Assembly (NCBI GenBank): GCA_945787445.1
Contig: CALZHT010000003.1
Location: 1-63,115 of the forward strand
Length of the DNA stretch: 63,115 nt
Source: an uncultured Desulfobulbaceae bacterium
GTDB lineage: Bacteria; Desulfobacterota; Desulfobulbia; Desulfobulbales; CALZHT01
Direction of reading: 5' to 3'
In this document: piece after piece, positions 9,296 to 17,887 of the stretch
How the letters are laid out: each line of letters opens with the position of its first letter
Position numbering within the stretch: position 1 is the first letter of the stretch
Made by a program: the position numbers and the translations under genes
The notes under the pieces: generated by a model
What the model was told of the DNA's origin: nothing
Databases searched by the model: none
The model's input: the letters and a program-made list of their open reading frames with translations, nothing else

Positions 9296-10513
9296 TTATA
9301 ATGAATACCCTACTTCACTGTGCATGGTCAGGTCCAGTCCCTGTATTTCCTCTTCAGGTGTTACCCGCAAACCTATGGTACCATCGAGAACTTTGAGAAT
9401 TATAAAGGTAATGAGGACAGAATAGAGGATGGCGGCAATGGCACCTAAAGCCTGGATTCCGACCAGGGAGAAATTGCCTGAAATGAACAATCCATCTGCG
9501 CCGCCTGGATTTACTGCGGTGGAGGCGAAGAGGCCGGTTGCCAGGGCGCCCCAGAAACCGCCGACCCCGTGAATGCCGACAACATCAAGGGCATCGTCGT
9601 AACCGAGTTTGTTTTTGGCAAGAACGGCGAGGTAACAAAGGACACCAGCAAGCAGGCCAATGATAATTGCGGAAATCGGGCTGACGAAGCCTGCTGCAGG
9701 TGTAATGGCGACCAACCCGGCGATGGCGCCGGAGGCGGCACCCAGGGTAGTGGGTTTGCCTTGCATTTTCCATTCAGCTATGAGCCAGGAGAGCGCGGCA
9801 GAGCCGGTTGCAACTTGCGTAGTAAAAAAGGCCAAAGTCGCGGTTTCTCCAGCGGCGAGCGCGCTGCCGGCATTGAAGCCGAACCAGCCGAACCAGAGAA
9901 TGCCGGCACCCAGGACGGTCATCCCCAGGTTATGGGGGTGGAAGGATTCCCTGCCCCAGCCTTTGCGACGGCCAAGCATTAGGGCAGCCACCAGGGCAGC
10001 GGCTCCTGAATTTATATGGATTACCGTGCCGCCGGCAAAGTCAAGCGCTCCCAATTTGCCGAGCCAGCCACCGCCCCAGACCCAGTGACATACAGGCAAA
10101 TAAACGAGCGAACTCCAAAGAACCGTGAACAGGAGGAAGGCAGTAAATTTCATGCGCTCGGCAAAAGCACCTGTGATCAGGGCCGGGGTGATTATGGCAA
10201 ACATGAGCTGAAAAGCACAGAACAAAAGATGGGGAATAGTGTCAGAATACGGTCCGGGTGTGAGGCCGACATTTTTTAGTCCCAGATAGTCGAACCCACC
10301 GATAATACCGCCAATATCGGAGCCGAATGACAGGCTATAGCCATAGAACACCCAGATTATTGAAACAATACCCAGGCAGATAAAGCTTTGCATAATGGTG
10401 GCAAGTACATTTTTGGAACGGACCAGCCCCCCGTAAAATAAAGCAAGGCCAGGGGTCATCAGCATAACCATGGCAGAAGCAATCAACATGAATGCTATAT
10501 CTCCGGTGTTCAT
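9296..10513 (-). CDS. amtB: Ammonium transporter
   Basis: 405 residues with about 11 membrane helices and no cleavable signal peptide. Diagnostic stretches: MTPGLALFYGGLVRSKNVL at the start, CHWVWGGGWLGKLGALDFAGGTVIHINSG in the middle (the pore His follows in this segment), FNAGSAL, and GIHGVGGFWGALATGLFA with the second conserved pore His. It admits ammonium/ammonia and is normally gated by the PII protein encoded next. It heads the block and has its own sigma-54 promoter about 150 bases upstream. Confidence 0.97.
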   Translation of the reverse strand: MNTGDIAFMLIASAMVMLMTPGLALFYGGLVRSKNVLATIMQSFICLGIVSIIWVFYGYSLSFGSDIGGIIGGFDYLGLKNVGLTPGPYSDTIPHLLFCAFQLMFAIITPALITGAFAERMKFTAFLLFTVLWSSLVYLPVCHWVWGGGWLGKLGALDFAGGTVIHINSGAAALVAALMLGRRKGWGRESFHPHNLGMTVLGAGILWFGWFGFNAGSALAAGETATLAFFTTQVATGSAALSWLIAEWKMQGKPTTLGAASGAIAGLVAITPAAGFVSPISAIIIGLLAGVLCYLAVLAKNKLGYDDALDVVGIHGVGGFWGALATGLFASTAVNPGGADGLFISGNFSLVGIQALGAIAAILYSVLITFIILKVLDGTIGLRVTPEEEIQGLDLTMHSEVGYSL

Positions 10514-10659
10514 TTGTATCCTCTCGCGTTGTTTGATTTAGCAGGAGCACAGCTCTATGGAGCAGGCCCTATTGTTTATCAGCTCAGGGGCGTGCAAAAC
10601 AAATACCTTGCAGCACAAAATGCCCGCCTCACCGAAATTCATTGGTTTTGTAGTAGGTT

Positions 10660-10675
10660 AGCAATTGGTATGCCA
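10660..10675 (-). promoter_or_regulatory. Sigma-54 promoter of amtB-glnB-glnD
   Basis: On the minus strand TGGCATACCAATTGCT has GG and GC 10 bases apart and a good -12 TTGC. The predicted start lies about 135 bases before the amtB ATG. Nitrogen-limitation control by an NtrC-type activator is the expected mode; I could not identify a clear NtrC site further upstream. Confidence 0.75.
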
Positions 10676-10844
10676 GAATAGGTGTTTTTGTTTATGTGTT
10701 CGTTAATAGGGGAATTTTTTGTTTTTGGCACTGCAGAGGACAACAGCAATAATATACAATATTGTAATAAAATACGATTTCTTGATACAAAATTGTAACT
10801 ATTTGAATATTCGAGACGGGATTATGACTGGGGTTGAGGATTTC

Positions 10845-11019
10845 GCCCGCATTTCTCACCAGCATCTGCTGCAACGTCGCAATAGCTTATGTCTACTGCG
10901 TTACACTCGATTCCGGTGCTCAACATACTGCAAGTATGCCTGCGCGCCTAAATCTTCGCGTGCCTTGTATCCATATCCCCTTGCATCGTTTCGCAACGAT
11001 CCTTGCGAGAAATGCGGGC
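10845..11019 (-). repeat. TIR-bounded miniature repeat, copy C
   Basis: A 175-base non-coding element bounded by perfect 13-base terminal inverted repeats, GCCCGCATTTCTC (10845-10857) and GAGAAATGCGGGC (11007-11019). The interior has further palindromic pieces (CATACTGCAAGTATG) and an ACTGCGTT...CATA-n-TATG arrangement like that of copies A and B, although the termini differ. It lies 4 bases beyond the stop of the minus-strand gene at 11024. Together with the amtB promoter region it accounts for the 510-base gap 10514-11023; I see no gene or RNA in the rest, which is AT-rich. Confidence 0.75.
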
Positions 11020-11023
11020 TAGA

Positions 11024-11902
11024 TTACGACATGCGGTACGCATTGAATTGGATACTGGCGATGGGGTTGTCCGGCCACTGTTTTTTGAGCCAGGCCAAAA
11101 GCTTTCTGTTCATTTCACCACGGGCAAGGGAATATCTGCGTAATTCATGAAGGGGACGGTTCATATAAAACTGGTAAATGATTTCCCTTACAATCTTGCG
11201 TTTCTCCGATGGTAGTTCATCGTTCTCCTCCACTGCGGCAATCAGAGTAAGATCGATAAAGAAAAAGGAGATTTTTTTATCCCCCTCCTCGGCGGCAACC
11301 GGGATAACAAAGGAGGGCAGATCCCATTTTTTCATGACATTGTGTTTCACGGGTCCAGCCGGTAAGGGCGGTAGTTCTTTGACAGCTTCAGCAGGAGGTG
11401 CTGGAATGGCAGGGATGATATGCGGTAGGGTTATATCTGTTGTTGCAGGCTGAACCTGAGGGTCTGAGGGGGGAGCAGGAATTTTTGTTTCGGTTTTGTC
11501 TCCTGAAAAAATAAAAATTGCCAGAACCGTCAGCAGGACAACAACTGGCAGACCATAAAGGGCAAAATGCTTGGCAGGTGGTTGGGTAAAAAAAGTGAAG
11601 AATACGCTAAAACTGAATTTCTTTTTCTGGATTGTCTCAGGCTGCATATCAGCCTGAACCGTTCCTTGGGTTGCCTGAGTAGCCTCAGAGGATGTTTGCT
11701 TCTGGTCCGATCCGGGGGAGACAGTTTCCCCTTTTGTAAGGGTGTCTTCCAGAAAAAACTCATCCCCATCTGCATCCTGGGCTGAAAAGATATGTTCCTC
11801 AGCCTCAAAAGCGGAAGCCCAATCCGCTCCCCAGTCCGTATCAAGATCTTGGGCAGAATCTTCAGTAGGTTCCTGTTTATCGGGGTCAGGCGTGTCAACC
11901 AT
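11024..11902 (-). CDS. FliL-like membrane protein in the flagellar cluster
   Basis: 292 residues: an acidic, low-complexity N-terminal cytoplasmic region (about 1-95), one membrane helix (LYGLPVVVLLTVLAIFIF, about 112-130), a Pro-rich periplasmic linker and a C-terminal domain of about 100 residues. In that domain FFFIDLTLIAAVEENDELPSEKRKIVREIIYQF and the closing AWLKKQWPDNPIASIQFNAYRM follow the FliL pattern (strand, acidic turn, long helix, short helix, final strand). A true fliL is present at 23137, so this would be a second, longer relative with a possible stator-associated role (inference). It follows cheY by 11 bases and ends at repeat copy C. Confidence 0.6.
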   Translation of the reverse strand: MVDTPDPDKQEPTEDSAQDLDTDWGADWASAFEAEEHIFSAQDADGDEFFLEDTLTKGETVSPGSDQKQTSSEATQATQGTVQADMQPETIQKKKFSFSVFFTFFTQPPAKHFALYGLPVVVLLTVLAIFIFSGDKTETKIPAPPSDPQVQPATTDITLPHIIPAIPAPPAEAVKELPPLPAGPVKHNVMKKWDLPSFVIPVAAEEGDKKISFFFIDLTLIAAVEENDELPSEKRKIVREIIYQFYMNRPLHELRRYSLARGEMNRKLLAWLKKQWPDNPIASIQFNAYRMS

Positions 11903-11913
11903 TGCTGCTTATA

Positions 11914-12294
11914 TCAGCCGAATATTTTTGTGATTTTTTCGCTTAACGTATCTGCGGTAAAGGGCTTCACTATGTACTGGCTTACCTTGGCTTTTACAGC
12001 AAGGATTATGTTATCCTGCTGGGCCTCTGCGGTAACCATGATAAAAGGGGTGGCATTTAGATTTGCATCGGACCGAACCGCTTTCAAGAGATCCAGACCG
12101 GTCATTTTGGGCATGTTCCAGTCAGAAACTATCAGGTCGATTTTCTGTTGTTTCAACACATCCATCGCGGTTGTCCCGTCATCCGCCTCGATCGTGTTTT
12201 TAAAACCCAATTGGGTCAAAATATTTTTGACAATACGGCGCATGGTGGCAAAATCATCGACTATGAGAATTTTCATACTTGGATCAGCAGCCAT
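11914..12294 (-). CDS. cheY: Chemotaxis response regulator CheY
   Basis: 126 residues, a single receiver domain. Key residues are visible: the acidic pair in ILIVDDF, the phospho-acceptor in LIVSDWNMPKMTG, Thr in FIMVTAEA and Lys in YIVKPFTAD. The WNMPKMTGLDLL and MVTAEAQ segments are those of genuine CheY rather than generic receivers. Start supported by TTAGGAGAAGGT. Once phosphorylated it would bind FliM/FliN at the flagellar switch, and both are encoded in this window. It follows fliA by 220 bases. Confidence 0.93.
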   Translation of the reverse strand: MAADPSMKILIVDDFATMRRIVKNILTQLGFKNTIEADDGTTAMDVLKQQKIDLIVSDWNMPKMTGLDLLKAVRSDANLNATPFIMVTAEAQQDNIILAVKAKVSQYIVKPFTADTLSEKITKIFG

Positions 12295-12514
12295 ACCTTC
12301 TCCTAATTTTTTGGGTTTACGGAAACCTGAAGGTCAATGCTTCATAAACATTTGTTGTGGACTATTTATTCAAACCGGGTCGCTTAATGAAATTTCCTTT
12401 TATTAATAGAGTTATATAAAAAATAGAGATCGAAGACAATGAGTTTTTGCGGGAAACAGGCTGGCATGGATAATAGAAAAAAACTTTCTGGATGGTGGAT
12501 AGGTGATGTAACCT

Positions 12515-13300
12515 TTAGGTCGATAAAGCCTTTTTCATTTTTGTGCGCAGGCGAAGTATGGCCTTGCTGTGCATTTGTGAGATTCGTGATTCCGTATAGC
12601 TCAGGACATGACCGATTTCTTTCATGGTCAATTCTTCATAGTAATAAAGGGAAACAACCAGTTTTTCCTTATGTGGCAGTTCATCTATAGCCCTGGCAAC
12701 AAGATCTCTGAGTTGCGAGAGGCTTATAGTTGCATAAGGATCGTTTCCCTCAGCAAGAAAAGCCTCGGTTAGGTCCTCGTCCTGCGCAGTGGGAGCCTTC
12801 TGTCTTAAAAGGTCAATATCCATGAAGGTGACGGATTTGGTTTCGTCAAGGAGTTTATAAAATTCGTCAAGAGAAAGATCCAGTTCTTGAGCCACTTCCT
12901 CGTCTGTAGCAGGTCTGCCCAGTATTTTTTCCAGCTTTTCGTAAGTATTTTCCAGGTCACTCACTTTCCGCCGGACAGAGCGCGGTACCCAGTCAAGGGC
13001 CCGGAGTTCGTCGAGCATGGCCCCCTTAATGCGGAATTCGGCGTAGGTTTTGAATTGCACATTTTTTGAAGGATTGAATTTCGCAATGGCGTCAATTAAG
13101 CCAATGATACCACAGCTGATTAGGTCATCCTGGGATACCTGCTGTGGTAGCCGAGCAGCAAGCTTAAAAGCTATGTATTTGATAAGGGGGGTATAATTGA
13201 CAATGAGTTCGTTACGATCTGCAGGAGAGAGTTTATCATTGCTGTTGAAATAACTCCGACCGTAATCCTTAAATTTTGGGGAGGGATGCCTGTTTGTCAT
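12515..13300 (-). CDS. fliA: RNA polymerase sigma-28 factor FliA
   Basis: About 261 residues from the ATG at 13300; a TTG two codons upstream is also possible, and neither has a strong ribosome binding site. Region 2 (LIKYIAFKLAARLP, DDLISCGIIGLIDAIAKFNPSKNVQFKTYAEFRIKGAMLDELRALDWVPRSVR) is a close FliA match. Region 3 has RPATDEEVAQELDLSLDEFYKL, and region 4 ends with LTMKEIGHVLSYTESRISQMHSKAILRLR. It directs transcription of late flagellar genes. The 183-base gap to flhG holds repeat D1. Confidence 0.96.
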   Translation of the reverse strand: MTNRHPSPKFKDYGRSYFNSNDKLSPADRNELIVNYTPLIKYIAFKLAARLPQQVSQDDLISCGIIGLIDAIAKFNPSKNVQFKTYAEFRIKGAMLDELRALDWVPRSVRRKVSDLENTYEKLEKILGRPATDEEVAQELDLSLDEFYKLLDETKSVTFMDIDLLRQKAPTAQDEDLTEAFLAEGNDPYATISLSQLRDLVARAIDELPHKEKLVVSLYYYEELTMKEIGHVLSYTESRISQMHSKAILRLRTKMKKALST

Positions 13301-13376
13301 TGTCAAATATAGCAGAGCATGGCGCTGTTAGTTGATAGAGACCCTATAATTAATATTATTACACAATTGTGATGAT

Positions 13377-13478
13377 CTTGCAAAAGTCGGGAAAGCAGTT
13401 AACGTGCCATGTGCTTTCAAATAGTTACATCGTAATACATCGATGCAATCGAATTGTTTGCGATTGCATCGATTGTAA
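13377..13478 (+). repeat. Dispersed repeat D, partial copy D1
   Basis: Shares GGGAAAGCAGTTAACGTGCC and the following AATAGTTACATCGTAATACATCGATG pattern with full copies D2 and D3. After that point it diverges and ends in an 11-bp perfect hairpin, CGATGCAATCG / CGATTGCATCG (13441-13472), which also shares the ATCGATG of the other copies. It sits just past the flhG stop. The hairpin may act on the flhG transcript end, although no clear T-run follows on the minus strand. Confidence 0.75.
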
Positions 13479-13482
13479 AAAA

Positions 13483-14379
13483 TTATATAGAAAACAGGCC
13501 CTGCCAGAAAAATTTGATGTTGCCGTCTGAGTTTGAAGCTGATTTCTCCTGAGCGATTTGTTCCGACACCTCCATAAACATCTTACTGGATGTTGCATTA
13601 GGGAACTGTTCTACAACCAGTTTTTGAGTGCGCACGGCTTTTTGCAGATACGGATCACTGGGTAGAAATCCCAGATAGTCGAGGGAAAGCGTATCCAGAA
13701 ACCGGTCGGTTACCACGGTTAATTTTTTGAATACGGAAAGAGCCTCGTGTTCTGTTCTTGCTTGATTGATCAGGATGCGAAATTTTTTAACATCGTGTCT
13801 GCTAGAAAGAACTTTGATCAAGGCATAGGCATCGGTCAGAGATGTAGGTTCCGGGGTAAGAACAACGATCCGTTCCTGGGAAGCCAGGTTGAAATAAATA
13901 ACATTGGTGTTGATACCGGCCGCAGTATCAATAAGAAGGATGTCAATTTCATTTGCCAGGGTTTCCATTTCGGCAAGAAAATACATTTTTTGCTCTTCGC
14001 TTAAGGTAGAAAGCTCAAGGATCCCTGAGCTTGCCGGCAAGATCCGGATACCACCGGGGCCCTTAATCAGAACGTCTCTAAGGGTCTTTTCTCCCAAAAA
14101 AACATGGTGAAGGTTATAGCGGGGTGTCAAACCCAGGAGCACGTCGATATTGGCAAGGTTCAGGTCAGCATCCAGGAGAAGGACCCTTTTTCCTTTTTTG
14201 ACGCAGGAATAGGCAAGGTTTGCCGCTATATTTGTTTTGCCTACCCCGCCTTTACCGCTGGTAATACAGATCACCCTGGGGGATGCTCCCCGAGCTGCAC
14301 CGTGAACGGTTTTGCTTTTGTCGGTAAGGTTTTGTCGCGATCTGTTCATCATCAATTCCAAGGTTTCGGCTTGCGTCAT
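13483..14379 (-). CDS. flhG: MinD-like ATPase FlhG (FleN)
   Basis: 298 residues. The deviant Walker A CITSGKGGVGKTNIAANLAY appears near residue 40, followed by LLLDADLNLANIDVLLG and LLIDTAAGINTNVIYF. The N-terminal MTQAETLELMMNRSR resembles the DQAxxLR-type peptide through which FlhG contacts FlhF. FlhG limits flagellar number and placement together with FlhF, encoded 30 bases upstream; this pair points to polar flagellation. Start supported by GAGGATCAAAC. Confidence 0.94.
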   Translation of the reverse strand: MTQAETLELMMNRSRQNLTDKSKTVHGAARGASPRVICITSGKGGVGKTNIAANLAYSCVKKGKRVLLLDADLNLANIDVLLGLTPRYNLHHVFLGEKTLRDVLIKGPGGIRILPASSGILELSTLSEEQKMYFLAEMETLANEIDILLIDTAAGINTNVIYFNLASQERIVVLTPEPTSLTDAYALIKVLSSRHDVKKFRILINQARTEHEALSVFKKLTVVTDRFLDTLSLDYLGFLPSDPYLQKAVRTQKLVVEQFPNATSSKMFMEVSEQIAQEKSASNSDGNIKFFWQGLFSI

Positions 14380-14409
14380 GTTTGATCCTCTGCATAAAGC
14401 TGCCAGCCA

Positions 14410-15621
14410 TTAACAGTTTAGGGCCATAGCCGAAGAAGGGTTCCTTCCCTCAAAAGCCGGCCATCCGTCTTTGAAAAGTGTACTGAGAAAGTTTTTCGAA
14501 GCAATAAAAAAATCTTCAGGGACCCGCTGTCCAGTGCATAGTGATGTTACGGGCAGGGAGGAGGCAACCACCTGCTGGCACAGATAGGCATAGGCTCTGG
14601 TTTCATCCAATTTCGTAAGGACGAGACCAGCGAGCGGCATACGCCGGTATGCTGTTATGGTGGCGGCCAGGTCTTCTTTTTTGGTGGTGGCACTGAGCAC
14701 TAGTACCGGCCTGATAAAGTCACATGTTCCAAAACAGTTCATAAGATTATCTACATGGGTATCGTCATAGGGACTTTTACCTGCAGTGTCGATAATTATC
14801 ATGTCACGGTTGCTATATCTGGCAATAACCCTGGTCAGGTCATCTTTTCTGAGAACCACATCACAGGGGATCTGCATTATTTTGGCGTAAGTCCGGAGCT
14901 GGTCGGTTGCCCCGATACGGTAGCAATCATTGGTAAGCAGGGAAACCTTTTTGTTTTCGCGCAGGGTGAACCAGGCAGCAATTTTTGCAGCTGTTGTAGT
15001 TTTGCCGACTCCTGTGGCACCGACCAGGGCAAAAACAGCCGGTCCCGTGGTTTGTGAATCAACGGCAAGGGGCTTAACCTTAATCTGCTCAATAAGTTGG
15101 TCCCGCCAACGTGCTATTTCCTGGGGATTGGTTTTCCCTTGGGTCGTATTGTTTTTTTGCGGGGAACCATTGCCTGATAGTTCGGGTGATTTGCTCAGCT
15201 TGTTAGAAAAAAAGCCGGCAAAGCGTTTGCGCAGATTGGTGGCTTCCGCACTCAGATCAGGAAGCGATTGATCTCCGGATGATACGGCATCTGCCCCGGT
15301 GTCTGATAAAAAAGAGGCGGCATCAGCGGGTCTGCCTGAACGAGGTTCAATCCAAAATGTTTTTTCATGGTTGTCCATAGATGGTCCTGCGGTATCGGAG
15401 AAAACTTTCTGGTTGGCATCATTGTGCCGAGGTTTATAGGAAGCAATCTTTTCTGGGTCAAAGTCCATGGCCGCCACCACCTCAAGCCAACCTTTCCTGC
15501 CTGCCAAGGAGCATGAAGAGAGGCGCTTGCTCGAGAGAATAACAGCATCCTCTCCCATTTCCTTTTTTACCATAGCCAGCGCTGTTTTGGTATCCGGTGC
15601 TTCAAATCGTTTAATTCTCAT
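14410..15621 (-). CDS. flhF: Flagellar SRP-family GTPase FlhF
   Basis: About 403 residues from the ATG at 15621 (MRIKRFEAPDTKTALAMVKKEMGEDAVILSSKR), the usual FlhF N-terminus. A variable, low-complexity B domain follows (about 75-190). The NG domain has the P-loop LVGATGVGKTTTAAKIAA, LLTNDCYRIGATDQLRTYAKIM, IIIDTAGKSPYDD and LTKLDETRAYAY. It recruits early flagellar components to the cell pole. It follows flhA by 117 bases and precedes flhG. Confidence 0.95.
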   Translation of the reverse strand: MRIKRFEAPDTKTALAMVKKEMGEDAVILSSKRLSSCSLAGRKGWLEVVAAMDFDPEKIASYKPRHNDANQKVFSDTAGPSMDNHEKTFWIEPRSGRPADAASFLSDTGADAVSSGDQSLPDLSAEATNLRKRFAGFFSNKLSKSPELSGNGSPQKNNTTQGKTNPQEIARWRDQLIEQIKVKPLAVDSQTTGPAVFALVGATGVGKTTTAAKIAAWFTLRENKKVSLLTNDCYRIGATDQLRTYAKIMQIPCDVVLRKDDLTRVIARYSNRDMIIIDTAGKSPYDDTHVDNLMNCFGTCDFIRPVLVLSATTKKEDLAATITAYRRMPLAGLVLTKLDETRAYAYLCQQVVASSLPVTSLCTGQRVPEDFFIASKNFLSTLFKDGWPAFEGRNPSSAMALNC

Positions 15622-15737
15622 AGCCAACCTGTTGATGATTGTATTTGTTGAATTCGTTGTTGTAACGTATTCACCGATGTGCCTGGTTGTAATTCTTTGT
15701 AATTACATGTCAAAAAATCAGCTTTTAGCAATGTTCC

Positions 15738-17852
15738 TCATTTTGGAGGATTAATATCAATGGTGCCCTTTGATTGGATTTTTGTTTGGGATGTCAGTTC
15801 ATTATGTGAAAGAATTATAATATACGGCATGAACCGTTCCACCACGTATCGCACATGTCGCCGTATTATGGGGGAACATAAAATTACTGGCTGATATCCT
15901 TCGGCTGCTAATTTCTCAGCAGCTTCCTGAATGGACTCGATAAGACGCTGGGTAAGGTTGGGCTCCAGGGCCAGATATGTTCCATGTTCGTTTTTCTGGA
16001 TGGATTCCCGGATGAAATCCTCCACCTTGGTGGCAAGGGTCAACACGGCAAGGTTGCCTTCCTTGTCGGTGAGATCCCGCAGGATGGAGCGCGCCAGTTT
16101 CTGGCGGACATATTCGGTGAGAATGGCAGGATCCTTACTTGCTTGAGCGTAATCCGCCAAGGTCTCACAGATGGTGAGAAAATCCCTGATTGATACCCTT
16201 TCGCGCAAAAGGTTTTGTAGCACCTTCTGGATGGCTCCCAGAGTCAACTGGTTGGGTACAAGCTCCTCCACCACTTTGGGATGGGTCTTTTCCAGGTTGT
16301 CGAGAAGTTTTTGGGCATCCTGGCGGCCAAGAAGTTCATCGGCTTGCCTTTGCAATTCTTCAGTAAGATGGGTTGCCACTACTGTGGAAGTATCCACCAC
16401 GGTGTAGCCGGTAACCTGGGCCTCTTCTCTTTTATCTTCAGTTATCCATTTGGCCGGCAGCTTGAATGCAGGCTCAATTGTCGGAATGCCTTCAATTTCC
16501 CTTTTTACGGTGCCGGAATCCATGGCGAGAAAGTGCCCCATCATTACTTCTCCTCGGGTGATTTCAACACCTTTCATGATGAGAACATATTCGTCGGGTT
16601 TGAGCTGCAGATTGTCCCTGACATGCATGGGTGGAATAATAACACCCAAGTCCATTGCAAACTGTCTGCGGATGGCGCGGATGCGTTCCAGCAGATCCCC
16701 TTCCTGGCTTTCATCTACCAGGGGAATAAGACCATATCCCACTTCAAGTTGGAGGATTTCAAGGGGGAGGAGGGATTCCATGCTTTCCGGCGATCCTGGC
16801 AGGGGAGCTTCTGCAGTGGCTTGGTCCTTTTCCTGTTCAGCAGCGCTTTCTTTTTCAGCAGCTTGTTTCTGGAAAGCCAGGTAGGCCAGGCTGCCTATAG
16901 CTATCCCCAAAACCATGAACGGGATATGCGGCAATCCTGGGATCAATCCAAAAAGGAAGATGATTCCTGAAGACACCGCCAGCGCCTGCGGTTGTAAGCC
17001 GAATTGATTTAAAAATTCTTTGCCCATGCTGGCGTCGGATGCGGCCCTGCTTACAATGATGCCTGCAGAGGTGGAGATGATGAGAGCCGGGATCTGGGAA
17101 ACCAGACCATCGCCGATGGTCAGCAGAGTATATGTTTCTGCGGCCTGCCCCAAGTCCATGCCCTGGATAAAAACACCGACACCCCAACCCCCGAGGATAT
17201 TGATAAGCATTATGACAATGGAGGCGATGGCTTCACCGCGCACGAACTTACTGGCACCATCCATGGCGCCGTAAAATTCTGATTGCCGGGCGATATTAGC
17301 CCTTCTTGATTTTGCCTCTTCTTCATTTATCAGCCCGGCGTTCAAATCGGCATCGATGGCCATCTGCTTCCCGGGCATGGCATCAAGGGTAAAACGGGCC
17401 GCAACTTCGGCGATACGCCCCGAACCCTTGGTGATGACAATAAAGTTGATAAGCACCATGATGAGGAAGATGATTATGCCGACCGCGAAACTGCCGCCGA
17501 CAACAAAACTTCCAAAAGACTTGATTACCTGGCCCACAGCACCGATGCCCTCATGACCGTTAAGCAGGATGAGACGGGTTGAGGCAATGTTGAGAGAAAG
17601 GCGGAAAAGGGTGGTAATCAGTAATAGCGCCGGAAAAGATGAGAAATTAAGGGGATCGGTATTGTACATGGCCATGAGCAGGATGACCAGTCCGATGGTG
17701 ATGTTGAACGAAAGGAGAAGGTCCAGCATCACGGTGTGCAAGGGGATGATCATGACCATGAGAATGGCAACCACACCCACCGCAACTAACAAGCTGGAGA
17801 TTTCCAGGTTTATTGCCTTTATTCCGGTTATGATCTCTGCTTTTTCAGCCAT
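15738..17852 (-). CDS. flhA: Flagellar type III export gate protein FlhA
   Basis: 704 residues, normal length. Seven to eight N-terminal membrane segments with LLDLLLSFNITIGLVILL, LLLITTLFRLSLNIASTRLIL and the conserved cytoplasmic FHIPEP-type loop RFTLDAMPGKQMAIDADLNAGLINEEEAKSRR. The large C-terminal cytoplasmic domain starts around 350 and ends with the typical ILSHNELTSQTKIQSKGTI tail. It forms the nonameric ring that receives export substrates. It lies 35 bases after flhB. Confidence 0.97.
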   Translation of the reverse strand: MAEKAEIITGIKAINLEISSLLVAVGVVAILMVMIIPLHTVMLDLLLSFNITIGLVILLMAMYNTDPLNFSSFPALLLITTLFRLSLNIASTRLILLNGHEGIGAVGQVIKSFGSFVVGGSFAVGIIIFLIMVLINFIVITKGSGRIAEVAARFTLDAMPGKQMAIDADLNAGLINEEEAKSRRANIARQSEFYGAMDGASKFVRGEAIASIVIMLINILGGWGVGVFIQGMDLGQAAETYTLLTIGDGLVSQIPALIISTSAGIIVSRAASDASMGKEFLNQFGLQPQALAVSSGIIFLFGLIPGLPHIPFMVLGIAIGSLAYLAFQKQAAEKESAAEQEKDQATAEAPLPGSPESMESLLPLEILQLEVGYGLIPLVDESQEGDLLERIRAIRRQFAMDLGVIIPPMHVRDNLQLKPDEYVLIMKGVEITRGEVMMGHFLAMDSGTVKREIEGIPTIEPAFKLPAKWITEDKREEAQVTGYTVVDTSTVVATHLTEELQRQADELLGRQDAQKLLDNLEKTHPKVVEELVPNQLTLGAIQKVLQNLLRERVSIRDFLTICETLADYAQASKDPAILTEYVRQKLARSILRDLTDKEGNLAVLTLATKVEDFIRESIQKNEHGTYLALEPNLTQRLIESIQEAAEKLAAEGYQPVILCSPIIRRHVRYVVERFMPYIIILSHNELTSQTKIQSKGTIDINPPK

Positions 17853-17887
17853 TATGTAGTCCTGCTCTCATACTCATCAAACACAAT

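Noticed and set aside
10514-10844. tRNA or small RNA gene between amtB and repeat C
   Set aside because: No cloverleaf or conserved RNA pattern; only the sigma-54 promoter is supported.
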